Positions 41,029-51,282 of a DNA stretch of 64,000 nucleotides are shown here, piece by piece (position 1 is the stretch's first letter; each line of letters starts with the position of its first letter). This DNA comes from Lysobacter terrestris. GTDB taxonomy: Bacteria > Pseudomonadota > Gammaproteobacteria > Xanthomonadales > Xanthomonadaceae. The translations under genes and the position numbers were made by a program. The notes beneath the pieces are model-generated. The model did not search any database, was not told the DNA's origin, and was given only the letters and a program-made list of their open reading frames with translations. The stretch covers positions 248,001 through 312,000 of the forward strand of contig NZ_CP060820.1 of the NCBI RefSeq assembly GCF_014489475.1, read 5' to 3'.

Positions 41029-41610
41029 TCAGGAGTTGCGCGCGTCCTCGCGCAAGGCCGGCCACGCGGCGCGCAGGTAGGCCAAGCCCGACCATAGGGT
41101 CAGCAACGCCGCGACCGCCAGCATCCAGTCGCCGATGACGAAAGGAATGCTGGGCTTGTCGCCGAATTTATCGGGGACGAAATACAGCAGGATCGTCAAC
41201 GCCACCATCTGCACGATGGTCTTGATCTTGCCGATGCTGGCGACCTTCACCTTCGCCCGCTGACCGAGCTCGGCCATCCACTCGCGCAGCGCGGACACGG
41301 CGATTTCGCGCCCCACGATCACCGCCGCCCACAACGCCATCCACGGGGTCGGATGCTTCTGCACGATGAGCAGCAGCGCCACCGCCACCATCAGCTTGTC
41401 CGCGACCGGGTCCAGGAACGCGCCGAACGCGGACGACTGGTTGTAGGCGCGCGCGATCCAACCATCCAGCCAATCGGTCACCGAGGCCAGGATGAACACG
41501 AACGCCGCCGCGAAATTCGTCCACTTGAAGGGGAGGTAGAACACCAGGACCAGCACCGGGATCAGCAGGATCCGCAGCAGGGTCAGGAGGGTCGGTACGG
41601 TCAACTTCAT
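41029..41610 (-). CDS. pgsA: CDP-diacylglycerol-glycerol-3-phosphate 3-phosphatidyltransferase
   Basis: PgsA makes phosphatidylglycerophosphate, the committed step to phosphatidylglycerol and cardiolipin, in the inner membrane. The CDP-alcohol phosphotransferase motif is complete: D46, D49-G50-x2-A53-R54-x8-G63-x3-D67-x3-D71. There are about five hydrophobic helices and the length of 193 is normal. It follows uvrC by 60 bases, the same order as in E. coli, and precedes tRNA-Gly. Confidence 0.95.
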   Translation of the reverse strand: MKLTVPTLLTLLRILLIPVLVLVFYLPFKWTNFAAAFVFILASVTDWLDGWIARAYNQSSAFGAFLDPVADKLMVAVALLLIVQKHPTPWMALWAAVIVGREIAVSALREWMAELGQRAKVKVASIGKIKTIVQMVALTILLYFVPDKFGDKPSIPFVIGDWMLAVAALLTLWSGLAYLRAAWPALREDARNS

Positions 41611-41670
41611 CAGGACGGGGCGGTTCGGGGCTGGGGCCAGTGTATGGGCAATTCGTGGACGGCGGGCGGC

Positions 41671-43497
41671 TCAGGGCTCGACGCCATGCAGCGCCGCGTA
41701 GATGCGCTCGGCCAGCGCCGCATTCACGCCCTCGACCCGGGCGATCTCTTCGACGCCGGCGCCCTTCAGCCCGCCCAGGCCGCCGAAATGCTTGAGCAAC
41801 GCGGCACGCCGGCGCGGACCGATGCCCGGGATGTCCTCCAGCCGGCTGGTGCTGCGCGCCTTCTGGCGGCGGCCGCGGTGCCCGGTGATGGCGAAACGGT
41901 GCGCTTCGTCACGCACCTGCTGGACCAGCTGCAGGGCCGGCGATTCCGCGCCCGGATGCACGGTGCGACCGTTGGGGAGCAGCAGCTCCTCGTCGCCGGG
42001 GCGACGGGCCGGGCCCTTCGCCACGCCCACCAGCGCGACCCCTTCCACGCCGAGGTCGTCCAGCGCGGCGCGGGCCTGGGCCACCTGCCCGGCCCCGCCG
42101 TCGATGAGCAGCACGTCCGGCATCACGCCCTGCTCTTCCACGGCGCGGCGGAAGCGGCGGTCGATGGCCTGGTGCATGGCGGCGTAGTCGTCGCCCGGCT
42201 CGATGCCGGCGATGTTGTAGCGCCGGTACTGGCCACGCACCGGCCCTTCGCTGTCGAACACCACGCACGAAGCCACCGTCGCCTCGCCCATGGTGTGGCT
42301 GATGTCGAAGCATTCGATCCGCGCAGGCAACGCCGGCAGGCCCAGCAGGTCGCGCAGGCCTTCCACGCGAGCACGCTGCGCGGCATGGCTGGTGCGCTCG
42401 CTGGCCAGCGACAGCTCGGCGTTGCGCCGCGCCAGGTCGACGTAACCGGCACGCTCGCCGCGCACGCTGCTCCGGATCTGCACCTTGCGATCGCCGGTGA
42501 GCGACAGGGCTTCCTCGATCAGCTCGCGGTCGGGAATGTCGCGATCGAGCACGATCTCGCGCGGCGGCGCCTGCTCGGCGTAGTACTGCGAGACGAATGC
42601 GGCCAGCACCTCGGCCGGATCCGTGCTGCCGCCGGTCTTGGGGAAGAAGGCGCGCGTGCCGAGGTTGCGGCCGTCGCGGAACGCGAGCAGCAGCACGCAG
42701 GCCGCCGCGTCCTGTATCGCCACGGCGAGCACGTCGAGCTCGGCGGCACGGCCATCGACGTACTGGCGCGCCTGCAGGCTGCGAATCGACTGCATCAGGT
42801 CGCGCAGGCGCGCGGCCTGCTCGAATTCGAGGCGCTCGCTTGCCGCCTCCATCGCCTTGCCGAGTTCGTCGCTCAGCTCATCGCTGCGGCCGTCAAGGAA
42901 CAGGCCGGCGCGGCGCACGCTTTCGGCGTAGTCCTCCGCAGGCACCAGGGCCACGCAGGGCGCGCTGCAGCGACCGATCTGGTGCTGCAGGCAGGGCCGC
43001 GAACGGTTGCGGAACACGCTGTCCTCGCAACTACGCAGGCGGAACAGCTTGTGCATCAGGTTCAGCGTCTCGCGCACCGCGCCCACGCTCGCATACGGGC
43101 CGAAGTAACGACCGGGCACGGCGCGCGGACCGCGGTGCAGTGCGATGCGCGGCCACGCTTCGTTGGTCAGCAGGACGTAGGGATAGCTCTTGTCGTCGCG
43201 CAGCTGCACGTTGTAGCGCGGCTTGAGCGACTTGATCAGCTGGTTCTCCAGCAGCAGCGCTTCGGTCTCGGTGCGGGTGACGGTGACTTCCATGCGCGCC
43301 ACCTGCGCGAGCATCGTGGCGATGCGCGGCGACTTCGGCGAGGCGTTGAAGTAGCTGGCCACGCGGTTCTTCAACGCGCTGGCCTTGCCGACGTACAGCA
43401 CCACCTCGTCGGCCGCGATCATGCGGTACACGCCCGGCGCGGTGCTCAGCCCTTTCACGAAGGCCTTGCCGTCGAAAACCGGGGGTTGCGAAGTCAT
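41671..43497 (-). CDS. uvrC: UvrABC excinuclease subunit C
   Basis: UvrC makes both cuts around DNA lesions in nucleotide excision repair. The 608-residue protein has an N-terminal GIY-YIG nuclease (APGVYRMI..EVVLYVGKA), a UVR domain (about 200-235), an RNase-H-like endonuclease domain (ECFDISHTMGEATVAS and LIDGGAGQV) and C-terminal helix-hairpin-helix repeats (LEDIPGIGPRRRAALLKHFGG). Start at 43497 gives the normal length; an ATG at 43512 is possible. Followed by pgsA. Confidence 0.97.
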   Translation of the reverse strand: MTSQPPVFDGKAFVKGLSTAPGVYRMIAADEVVLYVGKASALKNRVASYFNASPKSPRIATMLAQVARMEVTVTRTETEALLLENQLIKSLKPRYNVQLRDDKSYPYVLLTNEAWPRIALHRGPRAVPGRYFGPYASVGAVRETLNLMHKLFRLRSCEDSVFRNRSRPCLQHQIGRCSAPCVALVPAEDYAESVRRAGLFLDGRSDELSDELGKAMEAASERLEFEQAARLRDLMQSIRSLQARQYVDGRAAELDVLAVAIQDAAACVLLLAFRDGRNLGTRAFFPKTGGSTDPAEVLAAFVSQYYAEQAPPREIVLDRDIPDRELIEEALSLTGDRKVQIRSSVRGERAGYVDLARRNAELSLASERTSHAAQRARVEGLRDLLGLPALPARIECFDISHTMGEATVASCVVFDSEGPVRGQYRRYNIAGIEPGDDYAAMHQAIDRRFRRAVEEQGVMPDVLLIDGGAGQVAQARAALDDLGVEGVALVGVAKGPARRPGDEELLLPNGRTVHPGAESPALQLVQQVRDEAHRFAITGHRGRRQKARSTSRLEDIPGIGPRRRAALLKHFGGLGGLKGAGVEEIARVEGVNAALAERIYAALHGVEP

Positions 43498-43534
43498 CGG
43501 ATCTGCTGGCATCGGCTCGCTGGTGTTGGACCGA

Positions 43535-44044
43535 TTATGCGTTACCCCAGGCACCGGCGCGGTCGCGCCGGCCGGCCTGCAGGCGCGCGACGACTCCGTG
43601 CGCGGCGCGGTCGAGCATGCTCCAGACCGCTTCGAATTCACCGGTTCCGCCGGTGTACGGATCGGGAACCTCGGCCTCGCCCGCCATGCCTGCCCACTCC
43701 AGCAACAGGGCGCAGCGCGGATGCGCGTCGACCGGCGCACGTGCGCGGACATCGCGCAGGTTGTTGCGGTCCGCGCACAGCAGCCAGTCGTGGCGCATGA
43801 AGTCGTCGCGCGACAGCTGCCGGGCACGCTGGCCGGAGATGTCCACGCCGTGCCGCGCGGCCGTCGCGATCGCGCGCGGATCCGGCGGCTGGCCGACGTG
43901 CCAGGCACCGGTGCCCACCGAATCCACCACCACCTGCCCCGCCAGTGGCGAGGCCTCGATGCGCGCACGCAGCACGCCTTCGGCCATGGGCGATCGGCAG
44001 ATGTTGCCCAGGCACACGATCAGCAGGCGTACGGGCGCTTCCAC
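43535..44044 (-). CDS. Low-molecular-weight protein-tyrosine phosphatase
   Basis: A 169-residue phosphatase with the P-loop C11-L-G-N-I-C-R17-S at the N-terminus and the general-acid DPYTG motif near residue 127. No ATG precedes the P-loop in frame after the kdsB stop; GTG at 44044, five bases behind that stop, is the best start. The position in an LPS/lipid export gene series suggests a role near envelope polysaccharide control, as for Wzb, but no tyrosine kinase gene is near. Confidence 0.85.
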   Translation of the reverse strand: MEAPVRLLIVCLGNICRSPMAEGVLRARIEASPLAGQVVVDSVGTGAWHVGQPPDPRAIATAARHGVDISGQRARQLSRDDFMRHDWLLCADRNNLRDVRARAPVDAHPRCALLLEWAGMAGEAEVPDPYTGGTGEFEAVWSMLDRAAHGVVARLQAGRRDRAGAWGNA

Positions 44045-44049
44045 CGCGA

Positions 44050-44820
44050 TCAGGCGTGACCGGCGAGGCGCGCTTGTGCGCGTTCGAGGTCTTCGGGCGT
44101 GTCGACCCCGGGCGGGAACGGTGCCGGCGTGACCGCTACCGCGATGCGGAAGCCGGCTTCGAGCACGCGCAACTGCTCCAGCGATTCGATCTGTTCGAGC
44201 CGGCCCGGCGGCATCGCCGCGAAGCGCTGCAGGAAGCCGGCGCGGTAACCGTAGATGCCGATGTGCCGCAGCCACTGACCGCCATCGGGCAGCACGCTGC
44301 GATCACGGGCGAAGGCATCGCGCGGCCACGGCACCGGCGCACGGCTGAAATACAGCGCATCGCCGTTGGCGGCCTGCACCAGCTTGACCGCGTTGGGATC
44401 GAACAGCGTTTCCGCATCCGTCACCGGTGCGGCCAGCGTGGCCATTTCCGCGCCGGAATCGCGCAACAGCGTGGCGACCGCACGGATGCCTTCGGCTGGC
44501 GCGAACGGTTCGTCGCCCTGCAGGTTCACGACGAGGGTGTCGTCGCTCCAGCCGGCGATGCGCGCGCATTCGGCGAGGCGGTCGGTGCCGGACGGATGCG
44601 CGGACGAGGTCATCGCGACGCGCACGCCGCTGCCGGCCAGTGCGTCGGCGATGCGCTGGTCGTCGGCGGCCACCCAGACCTCGCGCGCACCCGCGGCAAG
44701 CGCGCGACGCGCGACGTGCAGCACCAGCGGCTCGCCCGCCAACAGGCGCAACGGCTTGCCGGGCAGGCGCGAGGCGGCGTAACGAGCGGGAATGGCGACG
44801 ACGAAATCGGAAGCGGTCAT
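44050..44820 (-). CDS. kdsB: 3-deoxy-manno-octulosonate cytidylyltransferase
   Basis: KdsB activates Kdo with CTP to CMP-Kdo for lipopolysaccharide core synthesis in the cytosol. The 256-residue protein starts with [19 protein letters not shown], the nucleotide-binding signature, and has [21 protein letters not shown] and [12 protein letters not shown]. It lies 28 bases after lpxK, with a tyrosine phosphatase gene behind. Confidence 0.96.
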   Translation of the reverse strand: MTASDFVVAIPARYAASRLPGKPLRLLAGEPLVLHVARRALAAGAREVWVAADDQRIADALAGSGVRVAMTSSAHPSGTDRLAECARIAGWSDDTLVVNLQGDEPFAPAEGIRAVATLLRDSGAEMATLAAPVTDAETLFDPNAVKLVQAANGDALYFSRAPVPWPRDAFARDRSVLPDGGQWLRHIGIYGYRAGFLQRFAAMPPGRLEQIESLEQLRVLEAGFRIAVAVTPAPFPPGVDTPEDLERAQARLAGHA

Positions 44821-44848
44821 GTGTGATTCCGGGTAACGGGCGATGCAC

Positions 44849-45859
44849 TCAAGCCCGGGCGGCGCGCAGTTTATCCAGCAACGCGACCCAGAAGGCTTCC
44901 GGCAGTTCGGCGCGCACCGGAATGCTGAGCCAGTCGTCGCGCGCGATGTTGGCGCACTTCACCGCATCCTTTTCGGTCATCAGGACCGGCAGGCGGCTGC
45001 CGAACTCGAAGTCGGCGCTGGTGTAGCGGTGATGATCATCGAAGGCGTGCGGCACCACGGCGATGCCGGCGGCGCGCAGCATGGCGAAGAAGCGTTCGGG
45101 ATCGCCGATGCCGGCCACTGCGTGCACGCGTTGCCCGGAGAACGAGGCCAGCGTGCGTGAACGACCGCCGGTGATCGGCGCCGCGTGTTCGGCCTGCAGC
45201 CGCATCGGCCACTCGCCGAAGCCCGCGCCGACGTTGCTGGCCTGCGCTGCACTGCTGCCGAGGTTGACCACGCGGAAGTCGCAGCGCTGCGCGCGTTCGA
45301 CCGGCTCGCGCAGCGGGCCGGCCGGCAAGCGCTGGGCGTTGCCGTAGCGCAGGCGACCGTCGATGACTTCGATCTCGATGTCGCGCGCCAGGCGGTAATG
45401 CTGCAACCCGTCGTCGCACACGACCACGTCGCAGCCGGCCTTCACCAGCGCCTTGGCCGCGGCAACGCGGTCGCGGTCGACGCGCAGCTTCGCCCCGGTG
45501 TGGTGCGCGATCAGCGCGGGCTCGTCGCCGACCTTGGCCGGATTACTTTCGCGGTCGACCCAGCGCGGCTGCGACGGCTCCTCGCGGCCGTAGCCGCGGC
45601 TGGCGACGCCGGGCTTGAACCCTTCCGCCTGCAGGCGCTGCACGATCGCGATGGTCAACGGGGTCTTGCCGGTGCCACCGACGCTGATGTTGCCCACCAC
45701 CAGCACCGGCACCTCGCTGCGGCGCGCGCGCAGGATGCCCTTCTCGTACAGGCGGCGGCGCAGGCCGGTGATGCCGGCGTAGATCGCCGACAGCATGCGC
45801 GCGCCCAGTGGCACGCGCGCCTCGCCATACCAGTACGCGGGACGCTGCCGGCTGACCAT
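44849..45859 (-). CDS. lpxK: Tetraacyldisaccharide 4'-kinase
   Basis: LpxK phosphorylates the 4' position of the lipid A disaccharide at the inner membrane. The 336-residue protein has an N-terminal membrane-associated helix and a Walker A motif in [14 protein letters not shown] (55-68), then the SRGYGR and [16 protein letters not shown] segments typical of LpxK. It starts 3 bases after msbA, so the two are coupled. Confidence 0.96.
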   Translation of the reverse strand: MVSRQRPAYWYGEARVPLGARMLSAIYAGITGLRRRLYEKGILRARRSEVPVLVVGNISVGGTGKTPLTIAIVQRLQAEGFKPGVASRGYGREEPSQPRWVDRESNPAKVGDEPALIAHHTGAKLRVDRDRVAAAKALVKAGCDVVVCDDGLQHYRLARDIEIEVIDGRLRYGNAQRLPAGPLREPVERAQRCDFRVVNLGSSAAQASNVGAGFGEWPMRLQAEHAAPITGGRSRTLASFSGQRVHAVAGIGDPERFFAMLRAAGIAVVPHAFDDHHRYTSADFEFGSRLPVLMTEKDAVKCANIARDDWLSIPVRAELPEAFWVALLDKLRAARA

Positions 45860-45862
45860 TGC

Positions 45863-47611
45863 CTACTCGCCCTCGCGGAACTGCATGCGGTGCAGGTGCG
45901 CGTACAGGCCGTCCTGCGCCAGCAGCCCGGCGTGCGTGCCGCGTTCGACGATGCGCCCCTGGTCCATCACCAGCACCTGGTCGGCGTGTTCGATGGTGGA
46001 CAGGCGATGCGCGATCACCAGCGTCGTACGGTTGGGCATCAGGTGGTTCAGGGCGTCCTGGACCAGGCGCTCGGATTCGGTGTCGAGCGCCGCCGTCGCC
46101 TCGTCGAGGATCAGGATCGGCGCGTCCTTGAGCATGGCGCGTGCGATGGCAATGCGCTGGCGCTGGCCGCCGGACAACTTGTTGCCCTTCGCGCCGATGT
46201 GCGTCTGCACGCCTTCGGCCAGGTGTTCGACGAACTCGGTGGCATTGGCGTCGCGGATCGCCTGTGCGAGCCGGTCATCGCCCGCTTGCTCCATCTCCCC
46301 GTAGGCGACGTTGTCGGCCACGGTGCCGTCGAACAGCATCACCTGCTGCCCGACCAACGCGATCTGCCGGCGCAGGTCGCGCAGGCGGTAGTCCTGCAAC
46401 GGGTGCCCATCCAGCAGCACGCTGCCGGCCTCGGGGTCGTAGAAGCGCGGCAGCAGCTTGATCAGCGAGGACTTGCCGCTGCCGGAGCGCCCGACGATCG
46501 CGGTCACCGTGCCGGGCCGGGCCTCGAAGCTCACCTCCTGCAAGGCGGGACGGGCCTGGCCCGGATAGCGGGCGGTGACGTCGCGGAATTCGATCACGCC
46601 CTGCGCGCGCGACAGCGGGCGCGTGCCGGCATCGAGTTCGTCCGGGGCATCGAGCACGTTGAACAGGCGCTCGGCCGAGGCGATGCCCTTCTGCAGCATG
46701 TTCTGCACGTTGGTGAGCTGCTTCAGCGCGGGGATGATCGCCATCATCGACATCATCAGCGCGACGAAGCCGCCGGCGGACAACCGCCCCGCCATGGCCT
46801 CGCGCCCGGCGAAGAACAGCAGCAGGGCCAGGCCGACCGAACCCATCAGCTGCACCACCGCGGAGGAGATGCTGCGCGTGGATTCCACCTTCAGGCTCAG
46901 CTTGAGGTGGGTGTCGGCCTGCGCGGCGTAACGCTGCATTTCGACCGCCTGCGCGCCGTAGACCTTCACTTCCTGCTGGTTGGACAGCGCCTGGTCGGCG
47001 ACCTGCATCAATCGGCCGCCGCTCTCCTGGATGCGGTGGCTGATGCGGCGGTAGCGGCGCCCGACCTTGTCCATCATCCACGCCAGCGGCGGTGCCATCA
47101 GCAGGATCGCAACCGTGACCTGCCAGCTGGTCCACAACATCACCACCAGCGCGGCGATCACCTGGAAGGACTGCTGCAGCATCACCTTCATCGCGTCGAT
47201 CGCCGCCTGCGCCACCTGGTCGCTGTCCGAGCCGAGGCGGACGAGCATCGATGGCACCGGTTCGCTGTCGAAGCGCGCGCCCGGCAGGCGCAGGTACTTG
47301 TCGAGCACGCGCACGCGCATGTCGCGGGCGATGCCGCGGCCCGAGCGCCCCATGCACATGTCGGTGACGTAACCGGCCACGCCGCGGATGACGAAGATGC
47401 CGATGATCGCCAGCGGCAGGAACAGGCTCGTGCCTTCCTTCTTCTCGATGAAGGTGATGTTGACCACCGGCTCCATCAGTTTGGTGAAGGCGCCGCCGGC
47501 GGCGGCTTCGATCACCATGCCGACGAACGCCAGCCCCAGCAGCGCGCGGTAGGAGCGCGCGAAACCGATGAGGCGGCGGTAGATCTGCCAGCGCGGGGCC
47601 GACTGCGTCAC
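45863..47611 (-). CDS. msbA: Lipid A export ABC transporter (ATP-binding/permease)
   Basis: MsbA flips lipid A-core to the outer leaflet of the inner membrane. The 582-residue half-transporter has six N-terminal helices and an ABC domain with Walker A GRSGSGKSS (about 375), signature LSGGQRQR and Walker B ILILDEATAALD. Its ATG overlaps the exbD stop as ATGA, and lpxK follows. Confidence 0.96.
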   Translation of the reverse strand: MTQSAPRWQIYRRLIGFARSYRALLGLAFVGMVIEAAAGGAFTKLMEPVVNITFIEKKEGTSLFLPLAIIGIFVIRGVAGYVTDMCMGRSGRGIARDMRVRVLDKYLRLPGARFDSEPVPSMLVRLGSDSDQVAQAAIDAMKVMLQQSFQVIAALVVMLWTSWQVTVAILLMAPPLAWMMDKVGRRYRRISHRIQESGGRLMQVADQALSNQQEVKVYGAQAVEMQRYAAQADTHLKLSLKVESTRSISSAVVQLMGSVGLALLLFFAGREAMAGRLSAGGFVALMMSMMAIIPALKQLTNVQNMLQKGIASAERLFNVLDAPDELDAGTRPLSRAQGVIEFRDVTARYPGQARPALQEVSFEARPGTVTAIVGRSGSGKSSLIKLLPRFYDPEAGSVLLDGHPLQDYRLRDLRRQIALVGQQVMLFDGTVADNVAYGEMEQAGDDRLAQAIRDANATEFVEHLAEGVQTHIGAKGNKLSGGQRQRIAIARAMLKDAPILILDEATAALDTESERLVQDALNHLMPNRTTLVIAHRLSTIEHADQVLVMDQGRIVERGTHAGLLAQDGLYAHLHRMQFREGE

Positions 47612-48045
47612 TTCGGCTTCCCTTGCGCCCGGACCTCGGGCGCGGTGGCGATCATCACCTGGCGGAAACCCAGCTGCCCGAGCGCGTCGTACGCGGTGAC
47701 CACGGACTGGTGCGGCGTGCGCGCGTCGGCACGCAACAGCACCTTGCGCGTGCGGTCGCTGCCGGCGACTTCGGCCAGCGTGGCCTTCAGCGATTCGACG
47801 TCGTCGCGCAGCACTTCGCGGTCGTCGACGAAATAGCGGCCGTCGGCGTTCACCAGCACGCTCAGTGCGCGCGAGGTGTCGCTGGGGGCTTCGCCGGTCG
47901 CCTTGGGCAACTCCAGCTTGAGCACCGAGCGCGCGTCGAACGTCGTGGTGACGACGAAGAAGATGATCAGCACCAGGATGACGTCGATCAGCGGGACCAG
48001 GTTGATCTCCGGTTCGTCGTCCTTGCGGTGGTCGCGGATCCTCAT
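47608..48045 (-). CDS. exbD: ExbD/TolR family biopolymer transport protein
   Basis: A 145-residue protein with a cytosolic start rich in charged residues (MRIRDHRKDDEPEINLVPLIDVILVLIIFF), one transmembrane helix with the conserved Asp (D23) that carries protons, and a periplasmic domain. With the upstream ExbB it forms a proton-driven motor. The link to TonB or to lipid export is not set by sequence alone, but the position before msbA is conserved in related genomes as I recall. Confidence 0.92.
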   Translation of the reverse strand: MRIRDHRKDDEPEINLVPLIDVILVLIIFFVVTTTFDARSVLKLELPKATGEAPSDTSRALSVLVNADGRYFVDDREVLRDDVESLKATLAEVAGSDRTRKVLLRADARTPHQSVVTAYDALGQLGFRQVMIATAPEVRAQGKPK

Positions 48046-48072
48046 GGCGGTGTCCTCATGCGAAGGCCCGCA

Positions 48073-48771
48073 TCAGGGCGTGCCCACCGGCGGGGTGATG
48101 CCGTGCGAACCCGGCGCCATGCGTGCGGCCACCGGACGCGGTTCGATCGTGTCGAGCAACTGGATCGCCTCGTGCTCCATGTCGACGATGTATTCGGCGA
48201 TGCGGCCGCGGAACCAGCGGTGCGCGATCAGCGCCGGGATCGCCACGATCATGCCGGCGGCCGTGCAGACCAGCGCCTTGCCGATGCCACCGGCCAGCTG
48301 GTTCACGTCGCCGATGCCGTGGTCGAGGATGCCCAGGAACATCTGGATCATGCCGACGACGGTGCCGAACAGGCCCAGCAGCGGCCCCGCGGCGGAAATC
48401 GTGCCCAGGGTGTTGAGGTAACGCTCCATGCGGTGCACGAGGTGGCGGCCCACGTCCTCGATGCGTTCGCGGATCTGGTCGCGTGGACGCGAGCGCACGT
48501 CGAGCGCAGCGGCCAGCAGCGCGCCCAGCGGCGAGTTGGCGCGCAGCGATTCGATGTGGGCAGGGTCGAGCTTGCCGCCCGCGGCCCAGGTCCGCACTTC
48601 CTTGCCCAGGCCCGGCGGCAGCACCGCGCGGCGGCGCAGCGTCCAGGCGCGCTCGACCACGATGGTCAAGGCCAACACGGACAACAGGATCAGCGGAATC
48701 ATCGGCCAACCGCCGGCCTTGACCAGTTCCAGCACTCGCAAACCTCCGGCCTTCGGCCGCTCGGGGGACAT
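48073..48771 (-). CDS. exbB: ExbB/TolQ/MotA-type proton channel protein
   Basis: A protein of about 232 residues with three hydrophobic helices: LVKAGGWPMIPLILLSVLALTIVVERAW, TLGTISAAGPLLGLFGTVVGMIQMF and GKALVCTAAGMIVAIPALIAHRWF. The second and third hold the ExbB/TolQ signature. ATG at 48771 is taken as start; a TTG at 48783 or a later GTG are possible. It pairs with exbD, 27 bases downstream. Confidence 0.92.
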   Translation of the reverse strand: MSPERPKAGGLRVLELVKAGGWPMIPLILLSVLALTIVVERAWTLRRRAVLPPGLGKEVRTWAAGGKLDPAHIESLRANSPLGALLAAALDVRSRPRDQIRERIEDVGRHLVHRMERYLNTLGTISAAGPLLGLFGTVVGMIQMFLGILDHGIGDVNQLAGGIGKALVCTAAGMIVAIPALIAHRWFRGRIAEYIVDMEHEAIQLLDTIEPRPVAARMAPGSHGITPPVGTP

Positions 48772-48868
48772 CGTTCGGGACAATCAGGCCGCTAGCATAC
48801 GGACGGACCCGGGTAGTGGCGATATTTCGGGGCAAATGCAGCCCGATCAAGGCTTTGCGACGTATTCG

Positions 48869-51277
48869 TCAAGGCCTGCGGGCAGCGTCCCACCAGCGCG
48901 GCTGTGCGCCGCGTCGCGTTTCCAGCCGAAGGCCGCCGGCGCGCAGCTGCAGGCGCAGGGCGCCGCCGGATGCGGTGTCGAAGGTGCGTGCGCCGGCATG
49001 GCGCCAGCGCTGCAGCACCTCCGGCTTGGGATGGCCGAAGCGGTTGCCGTGCCCCGACGAGACCAGGGCGAAGTGCGGGCGCGTGGCGTCGACGAAGGCC
49101 GCGTCGGACGAGCCGGCGCTGCCGTGGTGCGCGACCAGGACGACGTCGGACCGCAATGCGTGCGGGTAAAGGCGGGCGAGGTCGCGCTCGATCACCTCAC
49201 CGATGTCGCCGGTCAGCAACACGGAACCGTGGGCGGAGCGGATGCGCAGCACGCAACTGGATTCGTTGGCGAGGTACGGGAAGTGCGGCGGCGGGTGCAG
49301 GAATTCGAACTCGACGCCGTCCCAGGTCCAGCGCTGGCCGGCGCGGCATGCGGTCGTCGCCACCGGCAGGCCGACGCCTTCGGGCGCCTGCGTCGCATCG
49401 ACGGGAAACTCGGCGCGTACCGCATCGAATCCGCCGGCATGGTCGTTGTCGCCGTGGCTGATCACCGCGCGGTCGATCCGGCGCACGCCGAGCGCATGCA
49501 AGGCCGGCACCACGGCGCGTTCCCCGGCATCGAAGCCATCGTGCACGGCGGGGCCCATGTCGTAGAGCAGCGCATGCCCACGCGTCCGCACCAGCACCGA
49601 CAGGCCCTGCCCCACGTCGATCGCCAGCAGTTCGGCTTCTCCGTGCACGGGCAGGCGGCGATCGGGCCACAGCAACGGCAACCACAGCAGCAGCGCCAGC
49701 CACTTGCCGGGCGTGCCGCGTGGCAACAGCAGCCAGAACGCCCCCAGCAAGGCCAGCGGCAACGCGAACCAACGCGCCTCGGGCAGCCACCACAACGCCA
49801 GGCCGCTGGCTTCCAGCCGTTCGAACAGCGGCCAGCACAGGTCGAAGCACCAGGCCGCGCCACGCCAGGCCCATGCGCCCGCACCGGCATGGAGCGATTC
49901 GAGCAACAGGCCGATCAGGGCCAACGGTACGACCACCAGGCTCCACCACGGCACCGCGATCAGATTGGCCACTGGACCGGCGAGCGAGGCCTGGCCGAAC
50001 AGCATCGCGCTCGGCGGCAACAGGCCCAGCGTGGCGACACGCTGCGCGGACAGGAACTGGCGAACCGCGTGACCGCCTTGCGGCAGGCACCACAGCAGCC
50101 AGGCCACGCCCAGGAAGCTGAGCCAGAAACCCGCGCCCAGCACCGACAGCGGATCGCACAGGATCACCGCGATCGCCGCCAGCGCGAGCGCCTGCGCCGC
50201 GCTCGCCGGTCGTCGCCAGGCCTGCGCCGCGGCCACGACCGCAATCATCAGCACCGTGCGCAGCGTCGGCAGCGCGAACCCCGCCACGGCCGCATACGCC
50301 AGCGCGCCCAGCACCGCCGCCAGCGCCGCGGCGATCGTCGCCGGCCAGCGCCGCGCCAACGCCGGCCACAGCCACCACACGCCGCGCGCGAGCAGGGCGA
50401 AGAATCCCGCCACCAAGCCGACATGAAAGCCGGAAATCGCGATCAGGTGGGTCAGGCCATTGGCGCGCAGCACGCTCCAGTCGCGATCGTCCAGCGCGCG
50501 CGTGTCGCCCAGGGCGAGCGCCTGCACGAAGCGGGCAGACGGTGCGGTGACGCTGGCCGCGATGCGCGCGGACATGGCTTCGCGCCACGCCTCGATCCCC
50601 GTACCCACCGTGAGGCGTCGCGCCATCCCCGGCGCATAGACATAGCCGGTCGCAGCCAGGCGCCGGGCCACGGCGTACTTCTCGGCATCGGCCGCGCCGG
50701 GGTTGCGCAAGCCACGCGGCGCGCGCAGGCGGACCGGCAGCGACCAGCGTTCGCCCGCTTTCAATGCATGGCGCGGACGCGGCGGATTCGCCGTGATTGC
50801 GCCTGGCCGCGGCGCGCGCTCCCAACGCTCTTCGTCGTACCAGGCCAGCCGCAGGGTGCGGCCGCGCAGCACCGGCAGGGTTGAGCCGTCCGCGTCGACC
50901 CGGAACAGGAACCGGGTCCGGCGCACATCGTGCTGCGGCAGGTCGACGATGACACCGTGGACCACGGCCTCGTGCTTTTCGAACGCCGCGGGCAGTTGCA
51001 CGGCGAGCGCATGCGCGCCATGCAGGCCGGCCAGGCCGAGTCCGCACAGGAACACACCGAAATGGCGCAGCAGCCATGGCCGCAACATCGCGGCTGACGA
51101 TGCCACCTGCACCGGCTTCGCCCAGGCAAGCACGCCGGCGAGCAGCGACACCAGGGAAAGTCCCCACGGCGCCAGCACGGGCAACCACAGGCATGTCACC
51201 ACGCCCGCCAGCAGGGCAAGCGCGATGGAGACAGCGAACGGGGAGCTGCGGGGTGGCGTCCTTGCCACGTGACTCAT
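48869..51277 (-). CDS. comEC: ComEC/Rec2 DNA-uptake channel
   Basis: ComEC forms the inner-membrane channel for single-stranded DNA in natural transformation. The 802-residue protein has an N-terminal membrane region and OB-like domain (DUF4131), the Competence domain with many helices (LIAISGFHVGLVAGFFALLARG) and a C-terminal metallo-beta-lactamase-like domain with SHGDNDHAGG. All parts are present, so uptake may be functional. It starts 5 bases after lolD. Confidence 0.95.
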   Translation of the reverse strand: MSHVARTPPRSSPFAVSIALALLAGVVTCLWLPVLAPWGLSLVSLLAGVLAWAKPVQVASSAAMLRPWLLRHFGVFLCGLGLAGLHGAHALAVQLPAAFEKHEAVVHGVIVDLPQHDVRRTRFLFRVDADGSTLPVLRGRTLRLAWYDEERWERAPRPGAITANPPRPRHALKAGERWSLPVRLRAPRGLRNPGAADAEKYAVARRLAATGYVYAPGMARRLTVGTGIEAWREAMSARIAASVTAPSARFVQALALGDTRALDDRDWSVLRANGLTHLIAISGFHVGLVAGFFALLARGVWWLWPALARRWPATIAAALAAVLGALAYAAVAGFALPTLRTVLMIAVVAAAQAWRRPASAAQALALAAIAVILCDPLSVLGAGFWLSFLGVAWLLWCLPQGGHAVRQFLSAQRVATLGLLPPSAMLFGQASLAGPVANLIAVPWWSLVVVPLALIGLLLESLHAGAGAWAWRGAAWCFDLCWPLFERLEASGLALWWLPEARWFALPLALLGAFWLLLPRGTPGKWLALLLWLPLLWPDRRLPVHGEAELLAIDVGQGLSVLVRTRGHALLYDMGPAVHDGFDAGERAVVPALHALGVRRIDRAVISHGDNDHAGGFDAVRAEFPVDATQAPEGVGLPVATTACRAGQRWTWDGVEFEFLHPPPHFPYLANESSCVLRIRSAHGSVLLTGDIGEVIERDLARLYPHALRSDVVLVAHHGSAGSSDAAFVDATRPHFALVSSGHGNRFGHPKPEVLQRWRHAGARTFDTASGGALRLQLRAGGLRLETRRGAQPRWWDAARRP

Positions 51278-51282
51278 GCGCG